Positions 1-11,130 are shown, counted from the first letter of the stretch. The stretch: 64,000 nt of DNA from Micrasema longulum (GCA_022494885.1 JAGVSM010001322.1:1-64000), one strand, 5' to 3'. The notes: a model not told the origin generated them from the letters alone. A program made the numbers and translations.

Positions 1-84
1 TTTTTTTTTTATTTGAAAATTTATTTATAAACCCCTACGGATTATAACATTCATTTTACATAAAATAATACATACATTTTTCAT

Positions 85-1519
85 TTATACTCTGTTGTTT
101 AAAATAATATTTTTTACATCTTTTGTAAAGTTTGTCTGAGTCTTTTGTTTAGTTTTGTCTGGTAGTTTATTGTATAATTTCAGTCCCTCGTTCTTTAGTC
201 TTGATTGTCCTTGTCTTGTTTTAAAAAGTTGTATATGGTATTTGTCTGATATTCTCGTATTATGTCCATGTTGACTACAATTTTTTATTAGTTTAAGTTC
301 TTCGTCTACAATTACATTAGTGGCTAATTTATGGATAAATTTTAATGATTCTAGTTGAAAGAGTTCAGTTATATTTAATTGCTTAGTTTGTTTAAAAAGT
401 TCGCTAGTTGCAGTTAAATAGGGAAGGTCATATACTAACTTTAATATTTTATTTTGTTGTCTTTGTAGTCTGTTTATGTCATTTTGATATCCTGCTCCCC
501 ATAATAGTTGCGTATAACATATTTTAGTTTTTACATAGGCTTCATACATTAGAATTTTTTCCGTATTTGGAATAAAATTTTTGATTTTTAAAAAAAGACT
601 TGATAATGTCGCCACTTTGCTAATTAAATTGTTGATATGAATTGTCCATGTTAATTGTCTGTCTATTGTTAGTCCTAAGTATTTAACATGTTCAATTTCG
701 GTAAGTCGTTCATTATTTATGTAAGCATCTACTTTATGACATTTTTTTCTAGTTTCAAAATGGATAATATTGCATTTTTTTTTCATTAAGTGTAAGTAAG
801 TTTGTGTTTGTCCATTTAGTCAACATAGTTGGGTCTTTGTTTATGTCATTGTTTGTTAATACGTCTGTTTGATTTTTATAGAATAGTCCAATGTCGTCGG
901 CATACATAATAATTTTTCCCTTGAAATTGTACAGTGACAAATCATTAATGTATAAAATATATAATATTGGACCCAAAATGGATCCTTGGGGTACTCCAAA
1001 ATTTACCGTTTGAAGGCTTTTTTTTTCATTTACATATGTATACTGCTTCCGATTTGCTAAATATGATTTTAATAGTTTACTTTCTTGAAATTTTACTCCT
1101 ATGTCGTTTAATTTTTTTATCATTGTCTCAACATGAACCGTATCGAAAGCTTTTTTAAAATCTAAGATTACTCCCGCGGTTGGGATACCAGTATCCGTGT
1201 TGGTTTGAATAAAATTTATTAAATTCACTAGGGCTGTTCCGGTTCCTTTTTTTTCCTGAAAGCCATGTTGATTATAAGTAAGTATATTGAGATTTTTAAC
1301 ATGGTCCATTAATCTCTTTTGAATATATTTTTCAAATATTTTGTTGAAGACTGTTAAATTTGCAATTGGTCTGTAATTGCTATGATCTTTTTTATCACCT
1401 CCTTTATATAATCGGAGTGATTCTTGCTATTTTAAATTTATCTGTATAGGTACCTTCTTTTATATGCAGATTAATCAGATTTGTTAATATTGGAATAAGC
1501 ATGTCTTTAAGAATTTTCA
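85..1519 (-). pseudogene. LINE ORF2, reverse transcriptase (3' part, frameshifted)
   Basis: RT blocks are spread over three frames. A stretch at 1519-1310 reads NYRPIANLTVFNKIFEKYI. The frame 1309-755 has LDFKKAFDTV (motif A), GVPQGSILGPILYILYINDL (motif B) and MYADDIGLF (motif C, the YADD catalytic site). The frame 786-85 has the thumb block VKYLGLTIDRQLTW and the tail region. Frames change at about 1310-1560 and near 780, where a poly-A run (T-run on the plus strand) is a likely slip site. All catalytic aspartates are visible but no continuous protein can be made. Confidence 0.8.
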
Positions 1520-2881
1520 CTAGCGATGGTTTAATTTTATCATATCCCGGAGAAGCATTTTTTTCAAATTATCTATAATTTTTTTGATTTCTCCTATTGT
1601 TGCGGGTCTAAGAAAGAAGGTAGCATTTATTTGGTATTTTTGTGTTTCTGTTACATTTAAACATGGTCCCTTTATTTTATTTGCAAGTTTTTTTCCTATA
1701 TTTGTATAAAAATCATTTAATGTAATTGTTATTTCTACCGGATTATTTGTTACTTTTCCATCCATTTGTTTTATTTCCTTTATACATGGTGATGGTATTT
1801 TTGTGTCTGATTTAATATTTTTAATAATTTTCCATAATGTATTACTGTTTCCTTCTGCGCATGCTATTTGTTGTTGATAGTATTGTTTTTTAGAATTTCT
1901 TGTATCATTTCTCAGCTCTTTTTGAATATTTTTTAGTTGTATTTGCAGATGTTGATTGTGTCTTTCTTTTACCATTTTTTTGTAAATTTTATTTTTTAGA
2001 ATGACTCTTTTAAATATTTCTTTTGTGAGCCCCACTTGGATCGTTTTTGTATTCTTTTTAATTTCAGTTAGAATCAACTCTTGCAGTTGTTTAAAAGTAG
2101 TTATTTGTAAATTTTGTAATTTTATTTCCACGCTTTCTTTAAGTTTATTAAAATCGATCTTTTCTGAAGTATATTTTTGCCTTGCTACTATTTGTTTAGC
2201 TATTGATATATCCACATTTAACTCCAATGCTCTATGATCACTTAGCGGTGTATCTATGTAGTCAATGGTGTAATTGCATCCTATTATATTAGTGATCACA
2301 TGGTCAATTATTGTATTTTCACCTCTTTGATTCCACCTAGTATACTTTTCAGGAGATATTTCATTTAGTATTTTAAAATTATTTGAGCGGAGAGAATTTA
2401 AGTAATCATTAGTATGCACACATTTTTTGTCAAGTAAATTTATATTGAAATCACCAACTATTATTATTTTTCCTTTTTCTTTTGTAAGTATATCTGTTTC
2501 AAAAAAGTCGATGAATTGGTCTAATTGATTTTTATTGGGTGGTCTATAGATGACACAGATATTAATATTTTGTTCAGTTAAATTAATTAAGATTACATTT
2601 GATTTATCTTTTGCGGTTTCTTTTATTTTAATTTGGAAATCTAAATTATTAGCAATATATATTGCTACTCCTCCTCCTTTGCCTTCTCTACATGAGTTAA
2701 TTACATTATAATTATTAATTCCATACAATTCTTCTTCAGCGTTGCTTAGCCATGTTTCTGTTAGCATAATGATATCTGGCATTGATGAGTCATTTGTTAT
2801 TAATGATTTAAGTTCATCTATTTTTGGTTTAAGACTGCGTATATTTATATAAAGAATCTTGAGTTTATGCATTTTTCTCAT
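1520..2881 (-). pseudogene. LINE ORF2, apurinic endonuclease and start of RT (5' part of broken ORF2)
   Basis: This is a 453-residue frame with the exonuclease-endonuclease-phosphatase signature: LTETWL near residue 40, VIYRPPN near 110, IVGDFNINLL near 140 and SDHRALELNVD near 215. The enzyme nicks target DNA for target-primed reverse transcription. The frame runs out at about 1520 in a T-rich stretch. A one-base-type frameshift there moves the conserved SPGYDKIKP motif, which opens the RT domain, into another frame. It is separated from ORF1 by only about 75 bases, usual for CR1-type elements. Confidence 0.75.
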
Positions 2882-2956
2882 TTTTTTCTCCTCTGATTGT
2901 TTAGATTTATGTCTGTCTAAATGATCAAGCTCATTGATTTTATTTACATTTTCTTG

Positions 2957-4138
2957 TCACAGGATGTAATTAGCTTGTGATTCAAATTTATACATTTTAT
3001 TAAATGTAGTAACCATTTCATACATTGTTCGCTCTTTTAATATTTGCTTTTCATAAAATTTCATTTTTTCGTGATATATTGGTCCTATGAATTTACAGTT
3101 TTCATGTAGTTTTGCCAGTTTTCTAATTTCTATATTTAGTTTTAAGGTGTTAAGGAAATCATTCTTATAGACAGAGTAAATATATACTTTTGTATGTTTA
3201 AGATTATCTAGTATATAGTATAAATAACTTAGAAATTGAATAGGGGATGTCTCATTTTGTCCCAGTAGTAGTATTACAGTATCTTCCATTGTAAATGTAT
3301 TTGATTGTGATATAATGTTAGAAGCATAATTTTCTAAGGTAGCTTCTGGATAAATGTTGCTACAGCAGTGAACATTGTTAGATATATTTTGCTCAATGGT
3401 TCTCCTGATTTTTTTTCCTCTTTCATCTCCTATTATAAGAATATTCATTTTCTGCATATTATCTTCTTTTTTTATTAAATGTAGATTATTTTCTGTTAGT
3501 TTTTTTTCTTTTTTATTTTTTTTTGTGTATTTATCAATTTGTGAAGTATCATTAGTTTCATCATCAGCTGTTGATATTGTATCGTTTGTTTCATTATTTG
3601 ACTCATCCTTCTTTTTCTTATTACTATTTGTTATTATTTTGTTGGATTTAATTTTTCGATTTGTCAATTTTGGTTCAATATTTTCAACAACCTTTTGATT
3701 GTTGATGAATTCATCACGTTCTTCTTTCTTACTTTCTACTAATTCTTCATATTTATCAGTAAGCAATTTTAGTTCTATAGTAAGTGTATTGATCGATTCT
3801 TTAACTTTTGAGATTTCTTCCCACATGTTTTTAATATAGTTCATTGATGAATCTGTTATGATTGGTTCCTCGTTTTTATTTTGAGTATGGTTCTTAGGTT
3901 CCTTGTTTGATGTCTTCAACTGGTCATCTTCTTCATCAGAATATAGTGCACTTGTATTATATCGTGGATCATGTATTTTACAAATCTCACATTTCCACTG
4001 TGCTCGATATATTTTACTCATTTTTTTATAATTTTCCAGTGTGGTTCCAGCACATGTCGGATGAAAATATATATGGCACCTTGCACATTTGAGTGCTTTT
4101 CGGGGGCTGATATTTTGTACACATTTGTTACAATTCAT
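2957..4138 (-). CDS. LINE ORF1 protein, PHD finger plus SGNH/esterase-like domain
   Basis: A 393-residue open frame. Residues 4-56 form a Cys4-His-Cys3 pattern (CNKC, CARC, H, C, CEIC) of the PHD type. A lysine/asparagine-rich middle with a likely coiled coil follows at about 100-150. The C-terminal third starts with LIIGDERG and contains DTVILLLGQNE, which resembles blocks of the SGNH hydrolase fold found in CR1-family ORF1 proteins. In that family ORF1p binds RNA and helps form the retrotransposition particle. The frame is intact, unlike ORF2 just downstream. It starts at the first ATG and its codon use is very AT-rich, unlike the host genes. Function is assigned by family only. Confidence 0.75.
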   Translation of the reverse strand: MNCNKCVQNISPRKALKCARCHIYFHPTCAGTTLENYKKMSKIYRAQWKCEICKIHDPRYNTSALYSDEEDDQLKTSNKEPKNHTQNKNEEPIITDSSMNYIKNMWEEISKVKESINTLTIELKLLTDKYEELVESKKEERDEFINNQKVVENIEPKLTNRKIKSNKIITNSNKKKKDESNNETNDTISTADDETNDTSQIDKYTKKNKKEKKLTENNLHLIKKEDNMQKMNILIIGDERGKKIRRTIEQNISNNVHCCSNIYPEATLENYASNIISQSNTFTMEDTVILLLGQNETSPIQFLSYLYYILDNLKHTKVYIYSVYKNDFLNTLKLNIEIRKLAKLHENCKFIGPIYHEKMKFYEKQILKERTMYEMVTTFNKMYKFESQANYIL

Positions 4139-4690
4139 ATTGATTATGTTTTAAAATTAAAATCTGTGCACAAAAAATTGTTTTAAATTAAAAACGTCTT
4201 TTTTTTTTTTTTTTAATAAGTGAAAAACAATTATTATTTGTTGTACGAAAGGAGATATTAAAGATGATTATTATTTTGTTTTATTTTACAAATTATTGAG
4301 AAAAAAACTATAGATATTAACTTTAAAAAAAAAATTATTTTATAGGATAATTTAGGTATTAATTTAAAAATATTATTATCACTTTGTCTATGCTCAATTT
4401 ATTTGTTTGTTTACTTTGTTTATTTCGCTTATTTCACTCGGGTCGGCTTGTCTCGGCTCGCCTCGGACCTTTTCGGTTCTCCTCGGCGGACGAGTCCAAG
4501 TGAAACGTCGAGGGGTGTACCTACTTTCGCACGGCACGTTCGGCTTAGCTCGTATTCTCTCGGTTTCTTTCGGCACTGACACTAAGTTTACGAAGATATT
4601 ATAAGGAATATATTTAACGTTGTCAATCACTAAAAAAACACAAGAAAAGTACGCAGAAATACAATATAAATAACACAAAAACTGCGCGAC
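4139..4690. other. Non-coding, poly-T run and GC-rich patch of unknown origin
   Basis: A run of about 18 T at 4198-4215 is followed by AT-rich sequence. At 4435-4580 there is a GC-rich patch with recurring CTCGG/TCGG words. Its composition differs from both neighbours, and it may be 5' UTR of the LINE or part of the adjoining LTR-type element. I see no convincing coding signal: a 94-codon minus-strand frame (4678-4394) has no recognisable motif. Confidence 0.4.
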
Positions 4691-5320
4691 AGGACTAGCC
4701 GACCCGGGAAATTATTTTACAAAATCTCTTCCAAACATAAAAATACAAGCTGTCGTTTATTATTATATTGCGCTACTAACGCATCTAGTGCGTTGCGATA
4801 ATTGGATATCCGTGATGGATATGCTCACATAACGTTTACAGGCTCCCCTTATGATGACGATATCAAATATTGGAACTTTTTCACGTTAGATAAGTGGTTT
4901 CTACTTAGCAATAAACTTTAAAATAAATCATAAAACGCAGGAAACTCTTTTATTTTACCTGTAAATAAAGGTAGTTTTACTAACGGCAATTTTGCGTGAT
5001 GCTTCTTTTTACACGATTCGGATTGGACTTCTTTCTTCAGTGGTGGTAAAACCAGTCGCTTGATGTTGAAAATTTCACAAACGATTTCATCAATTTGTTC
5101 CTGTATCTCATTGGTTTCCTTTACGGCAGCTTCATCTTCAGCAATTTGTCAAAAAAAATATTTGCGTTTCGTTAAATATATCCATTATTGGATTCAGCCG
5201 CTTGCACCACGATAAAAAACATGAATCGGACAAAGCGTTTTTTCCTGATCGTAAAGCATTCTTCAATCTTTTTAGCGCGTGATTTCGCCTAGTTGTATGT
5301 TCATTTACGCGTTACTCATG
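4690..5320 (-). pseudogene. BEL/Pao-type retrotransposon Gag remnant
   Basis: Translating the minus strand from about 5310 to 4690 gives a degraded Gag of the BEL/Pao (DUF1759) kind. Recognisable blocks are PLFTGKIKEFPAFYDLF (4975-4921), VKKFQYLI just downstream, GEPVNVM, and NALDALVAQYNNKRQLV (about 4798-4741). These match the family pattern of FxGxxxxWxxFxxxF, then KFxYLxxxLxGEP, then W/AxxxLxxRYNxxxxL. At least four stop codons and one frameshift (near 5160) interrupt it. No protease, RT or integrase lies beside it. The family call rests on pattern recognition of these blocks. Confidence 0.65.
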
Positions 5321-6090
5321 ATTCTAAGTTAAATAATTGAAGTTGCTAATGCTAAAATTATCGTTTGCTTGGCGGGTCACGCGCCTATTATTGACGCGCG
5401 AAGAAGGTAGTTTAACTTTTGATGCAAATAAGAAGAGTATGACGAAAAGGCTAACAAAGATTTATGAAAATGAATGTAACCTGTTAATGTTTTTATGATG
5501 ATTATAGAATAATAATGTATTATATAAAAATATAAATTAATAATATGTTATGACACGATGAGAATTTAATCGACGACGTGTCGCGAAAGGGCAAAATGTC
5601 CGAATATATTAATTATCCGGTTCGCAAGAAAGATCAATGTTGGATGCGTAATTCTTTTGACCTCGGGATTGTAAAACAAGGCCTGCCCTCTCGCGATACG
5701 CGTGTTCGAAGAAAATAGGGAACGTTTGATTTTACGTAAACTAATTGACGTTATGGAAAACCATAACATTAAAAAAATGTCAATCCGGGATGAATGAAAG
5801 GAGTAAGGACTTACGTAAAGTAAAGATTTCCTCCTTTTGGCACTGGTCCAGAAAAACACCGTTTTCGTTTAACAAAGTCACTTTTTACGTTTCGGATTCG
5901 AATCACTAAATTGATGATTCAAATGATGTCACACTCGCGGAACGTTTTTGTTGTGTGTTCGCGCGCGTTACTTTCTTGACTTGCCGTCAGGGAGGGAAGT
6001 ACATTAGAATTTAAAAACAAGGACTACCGGAATCAAAGCAAGGAATGGCTTGACACTTAAATAAAAAATAATAATGAATCCGAAACAATA
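5320..6090. other. No gene recognised
   Basis: AT-rich DNA with small GC-richer patches (about 5370-5400 and 5930-6000). A 97-codon minus-strand frame (5859-5566) has no motif I recognise. Confidence 0.5.
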
Positions 6091-6094
6091 CCAA

Positions 6095-6985
6095 TCAGGA
6101 AACCCTTCAAAAGACAACCCTGTCCTTGGTGGAGCGCTGAGCTCGATAATAAACTAAAGAAAGAAGCTAGGAAATTCAGGCACAGGCTTCAAAACTCAGA
6201 TCTCAGTTCTCTCCATGGAGAGACTAAGACACTTCCTGAGTATCTCGAGGCTAAACAAGCCAACAAAAAGGCCATTGAAAAAGCAAAAAGGGAATCCTGG
6301 AAGAATTACTGCGGCTCTCTGAACAAACAAACCACCTGGTCTGTAATTCACAGAGTGCTAGTCAACCGGAAAAAGACCACTCTGTTAGCGACGCTAAAGG
6401 ATGCCAGCGAATACTTAGCTTCGGCTGAGGAAAGCGCTAGCCGTCTATTGGAGAGGTTCTTTCCGGACGACAATACACAACGAGAGACTCGTGAGCAAAT
6501 TGACAAAAGGCGGATGGCGGAAATCATACCCTATACAGAAAGTGACCTGATATTTACAGTGGAGGAGATTGAGGATGTTGAAGACCATTTTACCGCGGAC
6601 ATCTGCCTTCACTTCTTCAACATGGACAAGTCGCTGGTACTGGGTATGTATAATGCGTGTCTCAGAGTGAGCCACTTTCCAGCTCAATGTAAAAAAGCGA
6701 GTGTTGTTGTCATACCCGAACCGGGAAAGAATGACCTTCAAGATAATAGTCCTACAGACCGATCGGACTCATTTCGGTATTTGATAAAGTACCTACTCAA
6801 AAAGTTTATGATTAATCAGATCAACTGGCATTTTCATCGCAAAAGTAAGTTGAGTCAAAAGAAATATGGATTTACACCCCAGAAATCAACAGAATACACT
6901 CTTAACGCATCAGTCAAGGTAATCAGGACTGCACTGCAAGACAAGAAAATAATCGTAGCGATCTTGCTCGATATAAGAGAAGCCT
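6095..6985 (+). pseudogene. R1-clade LINE ORF2 fragment (linker and start of RT)
   Basis: The plus strand reads CPWWSAELDNKLKKEARKF from about 6118, the tryptophan-rich block between endonuclease and RT in R1-clade and jockey LINEs. Later come KKASVVVIPEPGKN, the RT entry block, then KYGFTPQKSTEYTL, typical of the R1 clade (GFxPxxSTEDA). The frame ends in ILLDIREASD, a version of RT motif A whose usual second aspartate context (GAFD) is altered. Continuity is lost at about 6985, where an unrelated jockey-type segment follows. The endonuclease domain is missing. A relative of better quality lies at 54065-56690. Confidence 0.7.
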
Positions 6986-7255
6986 CTGATATTAGCAATT
7001 CTGAGCAGATGATAAACGATGACCCAAAAAAGTTTTGGAGGTTTGTCTTGGATAAGCGTAGCGATCACCAAATCTTTTTGCAACTCATTTTTCATCCGTT
7101 TTTGCAAATAATAATTCCTCATGCTGCGCTATCCCATTACACTAATCAAATACTATAGATTTAAACAGTTGCACAATTTCTAATAATGATGTTTTCCGTT
7201 CTATGAACAAATTTACTAATAAAAAGACCACTGGGCCTGATGGCATTCCCCTACC
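6985..7255 (+). pseudogene. Jockey-type LINE fragment inserted between two R1-clade pieces
   Basis: Reads DPKKFWRFVLDKRSD, the block just upstream of the RT domain in jockey-like ORF2, and then in another frame NKFTNKKTTGPDGIP (about 7200-7246), the opening RT block. Both are on the plus strand. The flanking DNA on both sides is R1-clade, so this looks like an insertion or a patchwork deletion joint. No target duplication was found. Confidence 0.6.
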
Positions 7256-7261
7256 TACCTA

Positions 7262-8020
7262 CCGAAACCTACCGAAATTCAGTTAACCCTACTGTAATGG
7301 ACATCAGATCAAATATCCAGAAGCTACGATGCAGACACCAGGACGTGTAGATCGGCTGGATAAGGGGACACTGCGGAATCCTTGGCAATGAAAAGGCACG
7401 GGAGACCACGCTCAAGAAGACAGTCTACGATTTTGTCGATTACCCGCTCAGCTTTGCTAATAGGAAAATAAGAAGCAGGACCCTTCAACTCTGGAACGAT
7501 CTTTATTTGAGTGAACCTGCCGGAAGTATTACTAAAATATTTTTCCGTACAATTTTCCAAGCCTTTGATTTCAGGAGAATGCAGAAAGCTGGCTGCAATC
7601 TCACCCAGATTCTCACGGGTCATGGTGGGTTCGTAAGCTACCTGCATCGCTTCAAGCTCTTTGAGATCGACAGCTGCCCATGCGACGATGAAACTCCTCA
7701 AGATGTCCCTCACCTGTTGATGCATTACCCCTTTTTCAGCTTTCAAAGACAACAGCTGGAGGCGCAATGCAGAAGCCTGGGTGAAGATCTTAGCGACAAC
7801 CCATCGGTGATAGGTAATAATGAACTCACACGAGTGGTAGTATCATACATAGTCAATATAGTGCAGGCAATTGGTAAAATAAACCAAAGTAGGGAACAAA
7901 ATTCCGAACACTCTTCTAGGGTAACGGAAGATCGGTTGACTACTATCAACAGGCCAGCTTCTCCTGAAGAGTTTCAAGTGGTTTTCTCTCCACATGAGCA
8001 AATGCTGAGAAGTTCCTGAT
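7262..8020 (+). pseudogene. R1-clade LINE 3' end: RNase H and C-terminal zinc-knuckle region
   Basis: The plus strand shows an RNase H end block (a decayed WIRGHCGILGN at about 7355-7390). It then has [20 protein letters not shown] and CPCDDETPQDVPHLLMHYP, the C-terminal Cys/His motif of R1-clade ORF2. A 170-codon frame (7507-8019) covers the end. A clear paralogue lies at 11745-12400 and a third, inverted, at 24590-25015. The RT core between this piece and the one ending at 6985 is deleted. Confidence 0.75.
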
Positions 8021-8039
8021 TGGCCCACTCTAGACTATC

Positions 8040-8340
8040 CTTCCTAATCCCAAAAACTTAGATAAAGTAATTTTACTGCAGAAAAACCCTTTTTTTTTAA
8101 ACCTTGTATATTATAAGGTAAAAAATAAAACAACTCCCACATTTTTTTATTTTTGTTAAAAACCTTAGTTTCTGTTACTGATAATGTTGCTGTTATTCTT
8201 AATGTTAATCGTTATTTCTGATTCCGGATTTACTATTTGAGTAAAGGACTTTCATACTTTGACTTTGATATTTGACCTCCCAGATACACAAATTATTTTA
8301 CAGGTATTCAACGCACAATGATTTCATGTTTGGTCACACT
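8040..8340. other. No gene recognised
   Basis: AT-rich intergenic DNA between transposon relics. Confidence 0.4.
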
Positions 8341-8344
8341 TTTA

Positions 8345-8581
8345 TCCCTTTCAAAAACCATCGCTTTTGATTTGTTCACATCCACCAGCAAATCCCTCTT
8401 GCATACATCTTACAGACCTTTGTAACCAAAAGCTGCAAATCCTCTTCATGGCATACAGAAGGCAACTGAAAGTTAAATCATACATTTTTACTCCCATTCT
8501 TAAATCTTTCAGTTCGAAAGAACTGTATGAAAATACAGTTATCAGTTTATATGTTGGACAGTCCAGGTGACAAATACACAT
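8345..8581 (-). pseudogene. RTE-type LINE RT fragment
   Basis: The minus strand reads FELKDLRMGVKMYDLTF, matching the ELKGLRMGAKMSGITV block of the RTE-like RT on the plus strand near 47455-47510. The expected downstream ADD motif is degraded (LYAMKRICSFWL in place of ADDAVLLASS). Only this short segment is recognisable. Confidence 0.5.
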
Positions 8582-8589
8582 CCCTGTAA

Positions 8590-9110
8590 ATGTACAGAAT
8601 TATAAAGTCTAACAACAAATTTACGGCCATATATTGTTAAGTGACGATTTCCAAGATTGCATAAATTTCTCAATAATCCGTCTGTATTTACAGCAGAATG
8701 TATCACAATACAAGAATCTGTCAAGTAAGCCTTAAGCTCACAATATACCAAGTTTCTAATCCTATTGAATTCCCTGATTGCTTTAAAAAAGTAGAAATCC
8801 CCTCCATCCCCTTATCCCGAGGACGAACTCGATATCTTCTTTAATTAACGGAGGCATACAAAAAAATATTGTTTGATCTTGGATCCCCAGCTATTGTGGT
8901 ATTCTTGCGATAACACATTAGTGGATGTGTTAACAAACGGAGTAGTCCATTCCAGGGATCCTGACTACTACTAACTGGATATAAATACAATGCATGACAT
9001 GCGACAATGATTAAATCAAACTTTTATATTGAATAGTCTACTGCTTCAGTGGGGTGACCATCTCAAGGCAGTTCGCGGGACCCAAATCTTTTTTACAAAT
9101 ACTTAAAACT
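8590..9110. other. No gene recognised
   Basis: AT-rich sequence with minus-strand frames of no recognisable content. Probably transposon-derived, but I cannot assign it. Confidence 0.35.
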
Positions 9111-9960
9111 GCTCAATATTTTTATGAACTTTTTTAACAAATGGTATGTTGTTATATATTCTGGGAGCAAGGTAAACATGACTCCACTGACCGAATGATG
9201 TTGTTATTTTAGGTGCCATGCATAGCTGTTACTTTTTAAGGCGCATTTCATAGCTAGTATTACAACATTTATTCCCACCATTTTTATGAGTGTGAACGAA
9301 AAGTACCTACTTAATCATACAGTTGCCTGACATTCAGGACACCTTCTCGTTCAAACACCTCTGTTGTGAGTGTTCTGATAAGGACTCTGAGTAGAGCCTT
9401 GAGAACACACTTCTGCAATTATTCCATATTCTATTCTTTTAAACTCTGACACAATTTAAAATACCTTTTTTTTAAGGCTCATTGTCCAGAATTTATATTC
9501 TTTTAATACAAGTTTTTTCACATTTCTCTATAAATTGTCAATTTGACTCACCCAGTCTAAATGCGAATCTATGACAATTCCTAGATATTTTATGCAATAA
9601 ACTTCAGTTATAAATTTGCGCTTTGTCTAGTCACTACACTGTATCACACGTTTACATGTATGGATCATTAATTTATCGCACTTTGGATCTCCTTTTTTTA
9701 GTCACAAATTTTGTTTTATCTTCATTACATGTCAAGAGGTTTGAGCGTAAGTAACTTTTAACAGTTGATAATGCCATTTCTGCTTTTTTGAATTTTTAAT
9801 GAGTTTTTTTTTAGAGGTGTTTCCATCAATGAAAAGAGTAGTGTCATCAGCACAGCTTATTGTTATCACAATATCTTCTTCTTTAGTACATAGATCATTT
9901 ATATATAGTAAAAATGGGTTTAGTCCCAAAATGCCGCTTAGGTACCCCAAAAGTTATCGG
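9110..9960 (-). pseudogene. CR1/jockey-like LINE RT fragment, heavily decayed
   Basis: From about 9950 downwards the minus strand gives a weak GILGLNPFLLYINDLC (RT motif B), ISCADDTTLFIDGNT (motif C, YADD changed to CADD), and then CIKYLGIVIDSHLDWVSQIDNL at about 9600-9530 (thumb block). Beyond this, several stops interrupt a typical C-terminal region. The order and strand are consistent with a single 5'-truncated insertion. Confidence 0.6.
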
Positions 9961-10039
9961 TAGCAAGTCTAACGCGAGCCTAACATAGGTCTAGGAATAT
10001 TCCTGTGCGGTGAGTGTGCATCTGAGGTACTCATATTTT

Positions 10040-10135
10040 TTTGAACAAAAAATTATCAAGATTGCGATTAGTGTGCCAATGCATTGTCCTATGCACTATT
10101 AAGTGCGGAGAGGGAATGATGATGATGAATTTTGT
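10040..10135 (+). repeat. SINE family B fragment (ATGATG-tailed)
   Basis: The stretch with CAATGCATTGTCCTATGCAC, followed by a short run of GATGATGATGA, resembles the 3' halves of the repeats at 17683-17837 and 17930-18137. The tRNA-like head is absent. Confidence 0.5.
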
Positions 10136-10139
10136 GAGT

Positions 10140-10860
10140 AAAAATAGAGCATCACATTTTATGCTTATTTGGATATCATTTACATAGCAGTCTGGAGGGT
10201 CAGAACGCAATCCCGTGATCGCCATAAACTGGCGACACTGGAAGCATTCCTAAGCTGACAACACCGACTTGATATTTCCGATGATGCTTTGGATCACCGT
10301 TCTTCGTGTTTGTGGCATTTCCTCTAAATCTATCCTCCAGACCGCACAGCCTCTTTCTATTGTTTGTAAATTCTTTCTGATTGTAGTGTTCATGTTCATC
10401 AATTTAGAATAAATACATAATCTGAATGTTTCAAATGCGCTGAGAATAGAAAATTTTAGCTGGGGACCCCAATATCTGTAAGCTAAGTGCTGGACCGTCA
10501 ATAAAGACGGAGGTTCGCTTTCATGTCTGACCTTAGTGATACTGGGGGAGATGAGTACGATTGTATAAAAAAACTGATTTATTTAATTGTTTTAAAGTAT
10601 AACAAATTACAAAGTCTAGGCATTTACAGGGCTTATGACCAGTCATTGGCCTCTAGGCCTATGGAAGTCTACTTCCATATTTCCTTCTCTAAAATTTTCT
10701 CCATCCCTGTTGTAATTTGTTAATCTTAATGACTCCCAAGGGGGCGAAATCCAGTCATTTGTCTACAAACATTTGGATAAACTCAAAATATTGTTTTAAA
10801 GTATGTTTTAATATTCACTGTATTTGCATATTTTACGTGCGTCACAGTTTTAAGCAAAGT
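10140..10860. other. No gene recognised; small palindromes
   Basis: Contains two neighbouring short palindromes, GGCCTCTAGGCC near 10648 and TGGAAGTCTACTTCCA near 10661. An 83-codon minus frame (10501-10250) is not recognisable. Confidence 0.35.
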
Positions 10861-11130
10861 GGCCCGTATAGGCGTAACGAGCACTACGGCCGACCTGGAG
10901 TGGTGGGGGTAGTACGACCCTCTTTATATTTCCGTCTCTCCGCCCTGAGTTTTCTCCTCGCTTATTGCTTTCGCCTCTCTGCGCCACTTGGATCAGGTGG
11001 AAAGTCCTTTTCAGGGATATCGTGGTTAAGTTGTGGACAGCGCGACTGCGCTCCTACCTTTTGGATTTGCCTTTCGGCCCTGCCTGGGAAAATCAGACTG
11101 CGGTAGGCAGCCGGTGCAGATGTCGACATA
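10860..11130 (+). repeat. LTR-like repeat fragment with two tandem hairpins
   Basis: A GC-rich island in AT-rich DNA. It contains hairpin 1 (CCACTTGGATCAGGTGG, 10984-11000), two bases, then hairpin 2 (AGTCCTTTTCAGGGAT, 11003-11018). The same pair with the same spacing lies inside the solo LTR at 49117-49857. Upstream pyrimidine-rich sequence (10925-10983) also resembles that LTR (49600-49690). Ends are undefined and no target duplication was found. Confidence 0.5.

Larger units (their letters stand above)
1..4138 (-). mobile_element. CR1-type non-LTR retrotransposon (LINE), nearly full length, degenerate
   Basis: The minus strand carries, in order, a PHD-finger ORF1 (4138-2957), an APE endonuclease (2881-1520) and a reverse transcriptase (about 1520-85). 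It ends in a poly-A tail, read as poly-T at 1-10. A PHD finger plus an SGNH-like domain in ORF1 is typical of the CR1/Kiri/Daphne group. ORF2 is broken by at least two frameshifts, so the copy looks dead. Relatives of the same family lie at 26203-27045 (plus), 57316-57375 and 59420-59640 (minus). The 5' end is uncertain: a poly-T run at about 4198-4215 and a GC-rich patch at 4435-4580 follow upstream and could be 5' UTR or unrelated. The right-hand side of the tail falls on the window edge, so a target-site duplication cannot be checked. Confidence 0.85.
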
